Below are positions 7,298-16,123 of a stretch of 64,000 nt of DNA, piece by piece (positions within the stretch are counted from its first letter, which is position 1; each line of letters opens with the position of its first letter). The notes beneath the pieces are model-generated. The model was not told where the DNA came from, did not search any database, and saw nothing but the letters and a program-made list of their open reading frames with translations. The stretch comes from Streptomyces griseoluteus (GTDB lineage Bacteria; Actinomycetota; Actinomycetes; Streptomycetales; Streptomycetaceae): positions 1 to 64,000 of the forward strand of contig NZ_SRRU01000003.1 of assembly GCF_004784465.1 (NCBI RefSeq), written 5' to 3'. Both the position numbers and the translations under genes were made by a program.

Positions 7298-8861
7298 GTT
7301 CGTACGACTACGTGGTCGTCGGTGCCGGATCGGCGGGCTGCGTGCTGGCCGCGCGGCTGTCGGAGGACCCCGAGGTGCGGGTGGCGCTGATCGAGGCGGG
7401 CGGTCCCGACACCGCGCCCGAGATCCATGTCCCGGCCGCCTTCCCGCAGTTGATGAAGACCGAGCTGGACTGGGACCTCGACAGCGAGCCGGGCATCGAC
7501 GCCCGGCGGACCTATCTGCCACGGGGGCGGGTGTTCGGCGGTTCCAGCTCCATGAACGCGATGATCTACATCCGGGGCGCCCGTGCCGACTACGACGGCT
7601 GGGCCGCCGACGGGGCTGTGGGATGGTCGTACGCCGACGTACTCCCGTACTTCCGGCGCGCGGAGGACAACGAGCGCGGTGAGGACGAGTTCCACGGTGC
7701 GGGCGGGCCGTTGACAGTCAGCGACGGGCGGTCCGGACATCCGCTCGCCACGGCCTTCGTGGACGCGGCGGTGCAGGCCGGGTACAAGACGAACGACGAC
7801 TTCAACGGTGAGCGGCAGTTGGGCGTGGGGCGCTACCAGTTGACACAGCGCGGCGGCATGCGGTGCAGCGCCGCAGTCGCCTATCTGCATCCGGCGCTGG
7901 GGCGGCCGAACCTGACGGTGCTGTCCTCGGCTCGCGCCCACCGGGTGGTGACCGAGGGCGGCCGCGCGGCGGGCGTGGAGGTGGAGCGCGGCGGCACGGT
8001 CGAAGTGGTGCGCGCGGAGCGGGAGGTGATCCTGTCGGCGGGGCGTACGAGTCGCCGAAGCTGCTGATGCTCTCCGGGATCGGGCCGGGCGCGGTGCTGT
8101 CCGCGTTCGGGATCGGGGTGGTACGGGATCTGCCGGTCGGCGCGGGTCTTCAGGACCACTACATGGCGCTGCTCAACTACCGCACGGACACCGAGTCGTT
8201 GATCGCGGCGGCGACCGAGGAGAACGCGGTGCTGCTCCAGAGCGAGGGGCGCGGGCCGCTGACCTCCAACATCGGTGAGGCGGGCGGCTTCTTCCGCAGC
8301 AGGGACGAACTCGACGCCCCGGATGTCCAGTTCCACGCGGCCCCGGTCCTGTTCCACCAGGAGGGCCTGGGCGCGGCCGCCGAGCACGGCTTCGCCTTCG
8401 GCCCGTGCGTCCTCGCCCCCACCAGCCGGGGCTCGGTGACCCTGCGTTCCCCGCGCCCGGACGCGGCGCCCCGGATCGTGCACAACTACCTGACCACGCC
8501 GGAGGATCGGGAGGTCATCGTCGCCGGGATCAGGATCGCGCTGGAGATAGCGGCCCAGCCGGCGGTGTCCGGCCTCGTCACGGCCCCCTTCGACGCACCC
8601 GCCGCCGACTCCGACGCGGACCTGCTCGCGTGGGCACAGCGGGCCGGGCAGACGCTCTACCACCCGACGTCTACCTGCGCGATCGGCTCGGTGGTCGACC
8701 CTGAGCTACGGGTGCTCGGGGTGCCGGGGCTGCGGGTGGTGGACGCCTCGGTGTTCCCGTCGGTGACTCGGGGCAACACGAACGCGCCGGTCATCATGGC
8801 GGCGGAGAAGGCGGCCGATCTGATCAAGGGGGTCGGGCGGCAGGAGGGAACAGCGGGCTGA
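7294..8861 (+). pseudogene. GMC family oxidoreductase (choline-dehydrogenase-like), one-base frameshift
   Basis: The N-terminus has the FAD motif GAGSAGCVLAARLSE at residues 9-23 and the GMC signature around GRVFGGSSSMNAMIYIRG. The C-terminus has the active-site segment LYHPTSTCAIG and VVDASVFPS..NTNAPVIMAAEKAAD. The reading frame breaks at the G-run 8040-8043. One extra G restores LSAGAYESPKLLMLSG, a standard GMC stretch. The total length of 1568 is one base short, as in the preceding hydrolase. The restored enzyme (about 522 residues) would oxidise an alcohol to an aldehyde or ketone with FAD, and so might feed or follow the monooxygenase. Confidence 0.8.
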
Positions 8862-9019
8862 CGGTCAGCGAGCGGGGGCGTAGATCGAAGCGGGTATATC
8901 CGGCCGCCCCCTGCTGGACAGCCGGGTGAACCCCCTCCTCAACCGGCTCCCCTGCTGCCGGAGCACTCTCGCACCGGAGATCGACGCGCTCGGCCGGCGC
9001 TCGGCGGGCACTGCCACGG

Positions 9020-9041
9020 TTTCGACTGCGATTCGAATTTC
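9020..9041 (+). promoter_or_regulatory. TetR-type operator before the metallo-hydrolase gene
   Basis: The sequence TTCGACTGCGATTCGAA (9021-9037) matches the 4821 palindrome in half-site sequence and 3-base spacing (TCGACT, GCG, ATTCGA). It lies about 40 bases before the ATG at 9076, which places that gene in the same regulon. The 200 bases between the GMC gene and this site hold no convincing gene. Confidence 0.55.
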
Positions 9042-9075
9042 AGGGTGCGTGAGCTGAAGGGTGGGGTGGCCGCAC

Positions 9076-9963
9076 ATGGGCGGGGAGTACACCGAGGAGA
9101 CCTACGACGCGGTCACGGTGCTGGTCGGCGCCCGGCGCGGCGCGTATCCGTACGCCAACTCGCTCCTCGTACGGGGTACGGACGCCACGCTGGTCGTCGA
9201 CCCCTCGCTGTCTCTCGTCCACGGCGCGCCGCCCGCCGATGTGGTCCTGGTGAGCCATGCGCACGAGGACCACATCGCGGGGCTCGGCGGCTACGACGTG
9301 CCGGTGCACATCCACGTCGGCGACCTCGGCCCGCTCCGGTCCCGCGAGCTCATGGTCGCCGGGTTCGGCTACCCGCCCGAGGAGGCCCGCGCCGCCGACC
9401 GGATGCTGCGCGACGACTTCCACGTGACGGGACGCCCGGACGCCCTCGGCTTCACCGACGGCACCGTCTTCGACCTCGGCGGCCGCACGGTCACGGTGGT
9501 CCACCTGCCCGGCCACACACCGGGCCACAGCGGCCTCCTGATCGAACCGGACGGCTTCCTGTACGTCGCGGACATCGACCTCACCTCGTTCGGCCCGTTC
9601 TACGGCGACGCCCGCAGCGATCTGACGGATTTCGAGGCGTCGATGCGCCGGTGCGCGGGCATCGACGCCCGCTGGTACGGCACCGCCCACCAGAAGGGCG
9701 TGATCGAAGGGGCCCCGGAATTCCGGCGCGGGCTCGCCGAGTTCGCGGAGGTGGTCGAACGGCGGGAGGCAGCACTGCTGGCCTTCCTCACCGAGCCGAG
9801 GACCGTCCCCGAGATAGCCGAGCACCGCCTTGTGTACCGGCCACATGTGTCGGGACCACATGTGGACCCGGTTGAACGCCGCACAGCAACACACCACTTG
9901 GCCCGCCTGACAGCCAAGGGCCTGGTGACGGAGACCGAGCCGGGGTTGTTCCGGGCAACCTGA
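9076..9963 (+). CDS. Metallo-beta-lactamase-fold hydrolase
   Basis: The 295-residue protein has the zinc-binding motif HAHEDH (H61, H63, D65, H66), a second metal ligand region LPGHTPGHSG and a further VADIDL, all in the normal order for glyoxalase-II-like hydrolases. The C-terminal 70 residues (RREAALLAFLTEPRTVPEIAEH...) look like the winged-helix tail seen in LACTB2-like members. Two starts are possible, GTG at 9061 and ATG at 9076; the later ATG has better spacing from the AAGGGTGGGG ribosome site. The operator at 9020 ties it to the monooxygenase regulon. It may hydrolyse a thioester or lactone product (inference). Confidence 0.85.
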   Translation: MGGEYTEETYDAVTVLVGARRGAYPYANSLLVRGTDATLVVDPSLSLVHGAPPADVVLVSHAHEDHIAGLGGYDVPVHIHVGDLGPLRSRELMVAGFGYPPEEARAADRMLRDDFHVTGRPDALGFTDGTVFDLGGRTVTVVHLPGHTPGHSGLLIEPDGFLYVADIDLTSFGPFYGDARSDLTDFEASMRRCAGIDARWYGTAHQKGVIEGAPEFRRGLAEFAEVVERREAALLAFLTEPRTVPEIAEHRLVYRPHVSGPHVDPVERRTATHHLARLTAKGLVTETEPGLFRAT

Positions 9964-10009
9964 GGGCAGCCCCCTTCGTCACCCCACGGATCGGCCTCCG
10001 GGGCCGCGG

Positions 10010-11371
10010 TCAGCCTTTCAGGCTCGCCAGGACCGCCTTCGCCGCCCTCTCCCCCGAGGTCGCCGCGTCAGCCAGTGATGGCATGTCGAGCTGGTAATCC
10101 CCGGCCAGGTGGATCGGGCCGAAGGGAGTCCGCAGCGTCGGCAGGGATGCCCGGCGGCCCGGAGCCCAGAAGGGGACCACGCGGTGGTGCCGGCGCACGA
10201 TGCCCTCGCCGAGCTTGCCCCGGAGCTGGGGGTAGACCGAGATCAGGTCACGTGCGAACCGGGCGGTGATCTCCTCGTCGGCCAGCTCGAAGAGGCTGTC
10301 GGCCGCGGCGCCGCCGGCGAAGCACGCCAGCGCGCCGCCCGGCTTGCGGATGCCACCCTTACGAAGGGCGGCGGCGTGGTTGAACATCGCCTGGAACGAG
10401 AGCTGGGGCGTGGACACGCCGAAGAAGTCGTCCCAGGGCTGGGGCCCCTCCTCCTCGGTGAAGAAGCCGACGACGACGTAACGGCCGTAGCGAATGTCGT
10501 CGAACGCATTGCGGTACGTCTGCGGAAGTCCCGGAAGGATCCGCGTCGCGGCATCGCTGGGCACCGCGACAATCGCCCGCTTCGCGCGCACCCGCGCCAC
10601 GCCGTCGTCCGCGTCGACGTAATGGACGACCACCCCGTCCCCCGCCGCCTCCACGGACCGAACGCCCGCCCCCAGCCGCAGACGTTCACCGAGGTCGGCG
10701 GCGAGGATGTCGGTCAGGGTCTGGTTACCCCCCAGCGGCAGCGCGAAGTTGGGCACCTTCGCGGGATCGGCCAAGGCGACTCCGATCGACGCCACAAGCT
10801 GCGTCGCCGCGGTTTCCCCGGGCTCGCACCCCATCCACTGCCCCGACCACGACCGGACGACCTCACGGGTCAACTCGGAGCGCACACCGCGCAGAAGATC
10901 CGACGCGAGCCGCCGGTCGAGCTTGGCACGTACCCGTTTCGCGATCCCACTGTCCGACTCCATGAAAGTCACGGCCGAGACGATGCGAGCACCCACCAAG
11001 GCCATCCCGACCCGGTCCAGGAAACTCATCCGCGTACGGAACATGAGCGAGAACAGCTTGGACGTGTCGACCAGCCCGCCGTTGAGCACCAGCGCCACAC
11101 TCTTGCCGGCCAGCGACCCCATCTCGATGCCATGGTGATGCAGCGCGTCGATCAGCGGCCCGGTCCCCTCGGTGAACTGCGTCCCGACGTTGATCCAGTA
11201 ATCACCCTTACGCACGGTCTCGACGCGTCCACCCGCCCGCTCAGATGCCTCCAGCACGACGACGTCGGCCTTGCCGTCGAGAGCCGTGGCCGCCATGAGC
11301 CCGGCCATTCCGGCACCGACGACCACCACGTCACGGCTCTCCTCGCGCACAGCGCCCACCGCGTTCGCCAT
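10010..11371 (-). CDS. FAD-dependent amine oxidase / protoporphyrinogen-oxidase-like flavoprotein
   Basis: The 453-residue protein has the dinucleotide-binding motif VVVVGAGMAGLMAATAL at residues 15-31, then LEASERAGGRVETV, the GG-doublet signature of flavin amine oxidases. The C-terminal FAD segment PFGPIHLAGDYQLDMPSLADAATSGERAA completes the fold. The start follows GGGGGAG. An operator of the monooxygenase type lies about 30 bases upstream, so it is probably co-regulated with genes at 4.9-10 kb. Possible activities are amine oxidation or dehydrogenation of a ring; the sequence does not decide. Confidence 0.85.
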   Translation of the reverse strand: MANAVGAVREESRDVVVVGAGMAGLMAATALDGKADVVVLEASERAGGRVETVRKGDYWINVGTQFTEGTGPLIDALHHHGIEMGSLAGKSVALVLNGGLVDTSKLFSLMFRTRMSFLDRVGMALVGARIVSAVTFMESDSGIAKRVRAKLDRRLASDLLRGVRSELTREVVRSWSGQWMGCEPGETAATQLVASIGVALADPAKVPNFALPLGGNQTLTDILAADLGERLRLGAGVRSVEAAGDGVVVHYVDADDGVARVRAKRAIVAVPSDAATRILPGLPQTYRNAFDDIRYGRYVVVGFFTEEEGPQPWDDFFGVSTPQLSFQAMFNHAAALRKGGIRKPGGALACFAGGAAADSLFELADEEITARFARDLISVYPQLRGKLGEGIVRRHHRVVPFWAPGRRASLPTLRTPFGPIHLAGDYQLDMPSLADAATSGERAAKAVLASLKG

Positions 11372-11398
11372 CTTTGCCTCACTCCCCCAACTTCCGAT

Positions 11399-11418
11399 CT
11401 CGAATCGGATTCGACTTT
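11399..11418 (-). promoter_or_regulatory. TetR-type operator before the amine oxidase gene
   Basis: CTCGAAT, CGG and ATTCGAC (11401-11417) reproduce the half-sites and 3-base spacer of the palindrome at 4821-4843. The site lies about 30 bases in front of the amine oxidase start at 11371, on the promoter side, and also faces the divergent gene at 11519. Confidence 0.6.
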
Positions 11419-11518
11419 ACCGCGTCCAGCGCGCCCTGGGACCACCCCCTCCCCCCATCGAACGCCCCTCGCCCCGTCGGCCCGTTGCCGACCCCGATCA
11501 AGGGGTAGCGTCCACGAC

Positions 11519-12280
11519 ATGGACCTACACACCACCGTTGAGCGCGCCCAACGGCTCAAGAAGCTGCACGCCGAGTACAAGCCACTCGTACTGCCGACCG
11601 TCTGGGACGCCTGGTCCGCGCGGACGGCGGCCGACGCCGGTTTCCCCGCGCTGACGATCGGCAGCCATCCGCTCGCCGACTCCCGAGGGGCCGAGGACCA
11701 CGAGGGGCAGACCTTCGAGGAGGTGCTCGCCGCCGTCAGGCCGATCGTCGCGGCGGTCGACATCCCCGTCTCAGTGGACCTGGAGGCCGGGTACGGACAG
11801 GAGCCCGCGGACCTCATCGCCGGACTCATCGAGGCCGGCGGCGTCGGCCTCAACCTGGAGGACACCGTCCACTCGGACGGCGGGCGCGTGCGCGACACAC
11901 GGGAGCACGCCGACTACATCGCTGGCCTCCGCGCGGCGGCCGACAAGGCGGGGGTTCCGGTGTGGGTCAACGGCCGCACCGACCTCTTCCTGCACGCGGA
12001 GAACCCCGCCGCCGTCCTCGACGAGGCGATCGAGCGCCTGCGGGCCATGGAACAGGCAGGCGCCGACAGCGTCTACCCGGTCAGCATCCAGGACGACGAC
12101 GACCTGCTGACCGCTGTGACCAGCGCCGTCTCCATTCCCGTGAACTCCACCGCCCATCCCGTCAAGCACGACCTCGACCGCTTCCGCCGTCTCGGCGTCG
12201 GCCGCGTCACCTACGGCCCGCTGCTGCAAATCGCCCTGACGGACTCGATGAAGGACATGCTCAAGCCCTGGGCGCCGTAG
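11519..12280 (+). CDS. Isocitrate lyase / PEP mutase family enzyme
   Basis: The 253-residue protein is a compact TIM-barrel of the isocitrate lyase/phosphoenolpyruvate mutase superfamily. It reads VLPTVWDAWSARTAADAGF, then SVDLEAGYGQEPADLI (the metal-binding Asp-Glu region), GVGLNLEDT and WVNGRTDLFL. These blocks match the oxaloacetate-decarboxylase/PEP-phosphonomutase-like branch. It acts on a C-C or C-P bond of a small 2-oxo acid; the exact substrate is uncertain. The ATG at 11519 follows the amine oxidase promoter region divergently. It has no obvious partner downstream. Confidence 0.85.
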   Translation: MDLHTTVERAQRLKKLHAEYKPLVLPTVWDAWSARTAADAGFPALTIGSHPLADSRGAEDHEGQTFEEVLAAVRPIVAAVDIPVSVDLEAGYGQEPADLIAGLIEAGGVGLNLEDTVHSDGGRVRDTREHADYIAGLRAAADKAGVPVWVNGRTDLFLHAENPAAVLDEAIERLRAMEQAGADSVYPVSIQDDDDLLTAVTSAVSIPVNSTAHPVKHDLDRFRRLGVGRVTYGPLLQIALTDSMKDMLKPWAP

Positions 12281-12399
12281 AACTCCCGCCGCGCCACCTC
12301 GCCGACGACCCCGTGGTCATCGGCGCCGTGCTCCCTCCGCTCGCGCGGCGAGGGGCCCGCGGCGACGGCTGATGCTGTACGGCTGCTCTCGGGGGCAAA

Positions 12400-12440
12400 A
12401 CCCTCGGCCCCGCATCCGAGGTGCTGTGGATGCGGGGCCG
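12400..12440 (-). terminator. Rho-independent-like terminator of the anchored-protein gene
   Basis: A perfect 13-base-pair stem (CGGCCCCGCATCC at 12405-12417 with its complement at 12428-12440) has a 10-base loop. On the minus strand it is followed by AGGGTTTTG. It lies about 20 bases past the stop of the gene ending at 12461. Because the stem is symmetrical it may also stop transcription from the gene ending at 12280. Confidence 0.7.
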
Positions 12441-12460
12441 GGATTCCTTTCGGGTGCCGG

Positions 12461-14905
12461 TTACTGCCGGCCGGTCCTGCGGCGCTTGGCCCAGAGCAGG
12501 CCGAGTCCGGCCGCGAGGAGCGCGGCGGCGAGCCCGGCGACAGCGAGTACCTGGGTACCCGTGGCGGCGAGACCGCCGCCACCGTTGCCGTCGGAGGGCG
12601 GGGTGGCCGGTGGCGTGGGACCGCCGGCCGGGGTGGAGGGGCTCGGCGACGGGGTGTGGTTCGCCGGAGGCGTGCTGCTGTGGTCCGTCGGAGACGGGGA
12701 GGGCCGATGGGTCGGCTCGGACGAATGCGTCGGAGTCGGCGTCGACCCGCCTCCGTCACCGGCGAAGGCGCTGCCGCCGCCGAGGAGGGCGAGCGCCGGG
12801 TTGTCGGCGCTCTCGGTCTGCCCCTCCGTGGCGATCTTCGTCGTCTTCTCCAGGTTCGGGTGCTGGGCCTTGAACTCCACGCGGGTGATGTTCTGCTTGG
12901 GCGCCTTGCCGAAGTCGACGCCACCCATGACGCACATCTTCTGCTGGCCCCCCACCTCGCAGGGCAGCGAGTAGTCGCCCTTGGTGAAGGACTTCATGTA
13001 GTCGTCCCAGGTCTGCTTGGGCGTCCACGACCGGTTGGGCGAACGTACGGGCCAGCGGGCGACGTCACCGCTGTTGATGACCGTGTGGTAGTCCCCGGCC
13101 TGCTCGGCGTCGCTCTGGCGGACGTACTCGGCGGCCACGCGGGCGCTGTAGACACGGCGCAGGTCGGCGTAGTCGGCGGAGGTGTTCACCTTCTTCTCGA
13201 CGCCCGGAATGATGTACTGCTTGAGCAGGCCGTTCGCGGTGTCGCGCTGGGCCTGGGTCAGCCTGCAGTCGTTGCCGTTGGGGTCGGGGGTCTCACGGTC
13301 GATGTGGTCGACGTTGACCTTCAGCGGGGTGTCGAGGATGTAGAGACCGCCGTCGTCGGCGCGGACCTTGGCCGTCTTCGGGGTGATCCACAGCCGGATG
13401 GTGTCGCCGCAGGGGATGTTGGCGGCGCGCATGGCCTCGGCGTACTGCTTGCCGGGGTCCTTGCGGTAGTCGACGTCCTTGGCGTAGTCGTGCTTCATCT
13501 GGAGGTCGGCCTGGAGCAGGACACGGCCGGCGTCGGTCTTGCCGAAGGTCTTGTCCATGATCTGGTCGGGCTGGTCGGGGTTCAGGTTGACCCAGAACTT
13601 GTCCGGCGTGAGCGCGAGCCAGGTGAAGAAGGAGTCGGAGATGAGCTGGGCCTTGGCCTTGCCGCCCCAGCCCTTGTCCTGGGTCTCGTCCTGCACCTTG
13701 TCCGCGGAGAAGGCGTACGGCAGCCCCTTGCCCTTGACGGGCTTGCCGACGTAGGCGAGATCGAGGGTGGAGAAGTCCACGCCGCCGGGGCCGCGGACAC
13801 CGAAGCGCGCGGGGCCGCTGCCGCCGAGGCGGCGGATGCGGTCGGCCATCTCCTTCGGCGTCTCCGGGGACTGGCCGATGGTGCGTGAGGCCGCGCCGCC
13901 GAGCCGGTTGTTGCCGTTCGCGGCGAAGTTGGGGTCCGGCCTGGTGGTGCCGGATACGTGCTTGTAGCTGACGGACTTGTACTTGGGCACGTCCGTGGAA
14001 AGGTGCTCGTAGGCGCGTACGCGGGGCTGTCCGTCGGTCCCCTTGTACTGCTCGGCCATCCGGCCGAGGTACTTGGTGGTGGCCGAGTCCTTGGACTGGC
14101 CGTTGACGTAGGAGATGCGGCCGTTCCTGGCCAGCTCGCCGTTCTGGAAGCGCGGGTCCTCCAGGAATCTCCTGTTCGCCAGGTCCTGTCCGGTGTCACG
14201 GCCGGGTCCGGCCTTGAACTCCAGGAACTGTCCCGTCTTGTAGTTCACGGCGTCGAACTTGCGCACCAGCGGCTTCTGGCCGCCCTTGCCATCACTGACC
14301 ATGATGGGCTTGCCGTTCTTGTCCTTGATGGCGATCTCTTCCTGGCAGAGCCAGTCCTCGCCGACCAGGCCGAGATCGTTGATCACCTTCGTCTCGAAGG
14401 CCGCGCCGCGCTTGTTGTTGTTGTGCGGCATGATGTAGCCGCCCTCGAGCCAGTCCGCGAACGTCTTGTACTTCGGGTTCCCGTTGCTCAGGTAGCTCTT
14501 GTACCGGGCGAAGACGCGCTCCTCGCTGTTCTCCGGGTAGGAGGTGTAGGGCTTGTCGAACTTCGCGAGGAACTTGGCGCGCTGCGCCGCCTGTTCGGCG
14601 GTGGGGTTCTCGGCGTCTCCGGGCAGCGTGAGTCCGTCGAAGCTCTGCCGGGGCGCGTCGTAGGTGTAGGAGTCCCGCTCACTCGGGGCACGGACCTGAA
14701 GGCCGCGGTCCCAGGGCAGGTTGTTGGTGCCCGGCCGGGTACTGGTGACGCCCGGGAGACTGTCGCAGCGCTTCCCCTTGGCCGCGTACGCGAGGTCGCC
14801 GTGCAGACCCGGCAGGCCGGTCAGTGTCAGAACGCCCGCCGCGGTTAACGCGAGCGCGGCACGCGGCCACACGCGGCGGCGCGACGCCGTTATCACTTGA
14901 GTCAC
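12461..14905 (-). CDS. Secreted LAXTG cell-wall-anchored protein with a putative PD-(D/E)XK nuclease-like core
   Basis: The 814-residue protein has an N-terminal signal peptide (Arg-rich start, hydrophobic stretch at 16-30, AYAA near 42). It ends in a Pro/Thr/Ser-rich spacer, LAATG at 779-783, a hydrophobic helix and a KRRR tail. This is the sorting signal used by class E sortases in Streptomyces, so the protein should be fixed to the peptidoglycan. Residues 165-250 contain E171, D218 and E229-x-K231 (in AAFETKVI, RKFDAV and LEFKAG), the spacing of a PD-(D/E)XK nuclease fold. Residues 300-690 are not recognised but look well folded. No immunity-type partner lies beside it. The sorting signal is firm; the nuclease idea is an inference from three motifs. 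Confidence 0.82.
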   Translation of the reverse strand: MTQVITASRRRVWPRAALALTAAGVLTLTGLPGLHGDLAYAAKGKRCDSLPGVTSTRPGTNNLPWDRGLQVRAPSERDSYTYDAPRQSFDGLTLPGDAENPTAEQAAQRAKFLAKFDKPYTSYPENSEERVFARYKSYLSNGNPKYKTFADWLEGGYIMPHNNNKRGAAFETKVINDLGLVGEDWLCQEEIAIKDKNGKPIMVSDGKGGQKPLVRKFDAVNYKTGQFLEFKAGPGRDTGQDLANRRFLEDPRFQNGELARNGRISYVNGQSKDSATTKYLGRMAEQYKGTDGQPRVRAYEHLSTDVPKYKSVSYKHVSGTTRPDPNFAANGNNRLGGAASRTIGQSPETPKEMADRIRRLGGSGPARFGVRGPGGVDFSTLDLAYVGKPVKGKGLPYAFSADKVQDETQDKGWGGKAKAQLISDSFFTWLALTPDKFWVNLNPDQPDQIMDKTFGKTDAGRVLLQADLQMKHDYAKDVDYRKDPGKQYAEAMRAANIPCGDTIRLWITPKTAKVRADDGGLYILDTPLKVNVDHIDRETPDPNGNDCRLTQAQRDTANGLLKQYIIPGVEKKVNTSADYADLRRVYSARVAAEYVRQSDAEQAGDYHTVINSGDVARWPVRSPNRSWTPKQTWDDYMKSFTKGDYSLPCEVGGQQKMCVMGGVDFGKAPKQNITRVEFKAQHPNLEKTTKIATEGQTESADNPALALLGGGSAFAGDGGGSTPTPTHSSEPTHRPSPSPTDHSSTPPANHTPSPSPSTPAGGPTPPATPPSDGNGGGGLAATGTQVLAVAGLAAALLAAGLGLLWAKRRRTGRQ

Positions 14906-15089
14906 GAGGGTTCTCCGAACGGGAGCCCTGCGAATACGGGTTCACGGTCGGCGCCAGGGCCCCCGTGACTGTGGCGCCGATTTCCTCACTCTAGCCATCG
15001 CGTCGCGTTGCATGTCTGCGTCAACTCCCGGCGCGCACAGGATTGTTACATCCGGTCTTACGGGTCGTACGGGTCGTAGAGTCATCGCC

Positions 15090-15611
15090 ATGCGCAGCAT
15101 CGACGACCCCGCCTGGCACCACAACCCGCGCCTGAACGCATGGCTGGAAGCGGCGCGCACCGCCTTCGACTCCCTGGCCGCCGAGACCGGCGGCGACTGG
15201 GACTACTCCCCCGCCTCGCTCGACCGCCTGGAACGGCTCCTGCTCTCCCGCTACGGCACCTGGGAGGACATCTACCACCACCAGGACGACCCCGTCCTGA
15301 TGGCCGCCGCCTGGTACCTGGGTGAAATCGCCGTCCGCCGCCACGGCGCCGTCTGGGCCTGGTCCCCCGACGGCCCCCGCCCCGGCGACGACTGGCCCGG
15401 CTCACCCCGCCTCACCTACCCGCGGGACGGCCTGACGGCCCCTGAGACGGACGCGCTGGACGCCGACGAGGAAACGGGCGAGGACCCCCTGCCCACGGTC
15501 GTCCCCCTCTCCCACGTGGGTTCCCTCTACGCCGAGGGCGAGCACCATCTCGCCACGCTGCTGGAGCACTTCACGGCCTTCGAGCAGTGGCGGGCTGGAG
15601 TGCCCGGCTGA
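15090..15611 (+). CDS. Hypothetical protein
   Basis: The 173-residue product (MRSIDDPAWHHNPRLNAWLE...) has no signal peptide or membrane segment and is acidic. I do not recognise a family. The central part, DDPVLMAAAWYLGEIAVRRHGAVWAWSPDG, and the repeated Trp/Tyr residues suggest a compact globular protein. The ATG at 15090 is preferred because earlier in-frame codons (from 15012) lack a ribosome site and read like non-coding sequence. It is divergent from the anchored-protein gene and followed directly by gene remnants. Confidence 0.7.
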   Translation: MRSIDDPAWHHNPRLNAWLEAARTAFDSLAAETGGDWDYSPASLDRLERLLLSRYGTWEDIYHHQDDPVLMAAAWYLGEIAVRRHGAVWAWSPDGPRPGDDWPGSPRLTYPRDGLTAPETDALDADEETGEDPLPTVVPLSHVGSLYAEGEHHLATLLEHFTAFEQWRAGVPG

Positions 15612-15788
15612 GTCCGGCCTGCGGGCACCACCCGCAGGCTCAAGCAGCTCGAAACGGCCGGCGTGGTCACGCGGCAGCGCTCCCCGCACGACGAGCGCCA
15701 GGTCCTCGTCCGTCTCACCGACGACGGCGCGGACCGGCTCGCGGCGACGCGGACAGAACTGAGGGCCCGCCAGACCGCGTCAGCCTGA
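15612..15788 (+). pseudogene. C-terminal remnant of a MarR family regulator
   Basis: Immediately after the preceding stop an open frame without a start codon reads TTRRLKQLETAGVVTRQR, then SPHDERQVLVRLTDDGADRL and ends in a stop at 15788. This is the end of the recognition helix and the winged beta-hairpin with the DxR motif of MarR proteins. The N-terminal half, the start codon and the ribosome site are missing. It marks an old deletion junction. Confidence 0.6.
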
Positions 15789-16123
15789 GGGGCCCGTGAT
15801 CATCCAGCCAGGGCCGGCTTGCGCAGTTCGCGCCCGCCGAGCAAGCGCAGGGCGTCTCGCGCGCGGTCGGCCCAGGCGCGGGCTCGAGGAGTTCCGGCCG
15901 ACCGTGTTCACGGCACACGCCGCCCACGGGCCGGTCGAGAGGATGGGAGCGGGGCGGGATGACTGGTCGCGGCCCGGGCGGGGCGCGTCGTGTGAGGGGG
16001 CGCCCGGTCCGGTGTGGAGGACCTCGCGGGCCTGTTCGGCGGCGCGAGTGATGCTTTCGGCCGTGCCGCGCCGCGCCTCGGTGATCCGGATGTCGCCCCG
16101 TACGGTGCTGATCTCCGCGTCCC
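15789..16123. other. Intergenic stretch without a recognisable gene
   Basis: These 335 bases lie between two gene remnants. Frames on both strands are open, as is usual at this GC content. None has a ribosome site with convincing codon usage or recognisable motifs. One minus-strand frame contains DAEISTVRGDIRITEARRG, which looks protein-like but is short and isolated. The stretch is best seen as decayed DNA. Confidence 0.5.
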
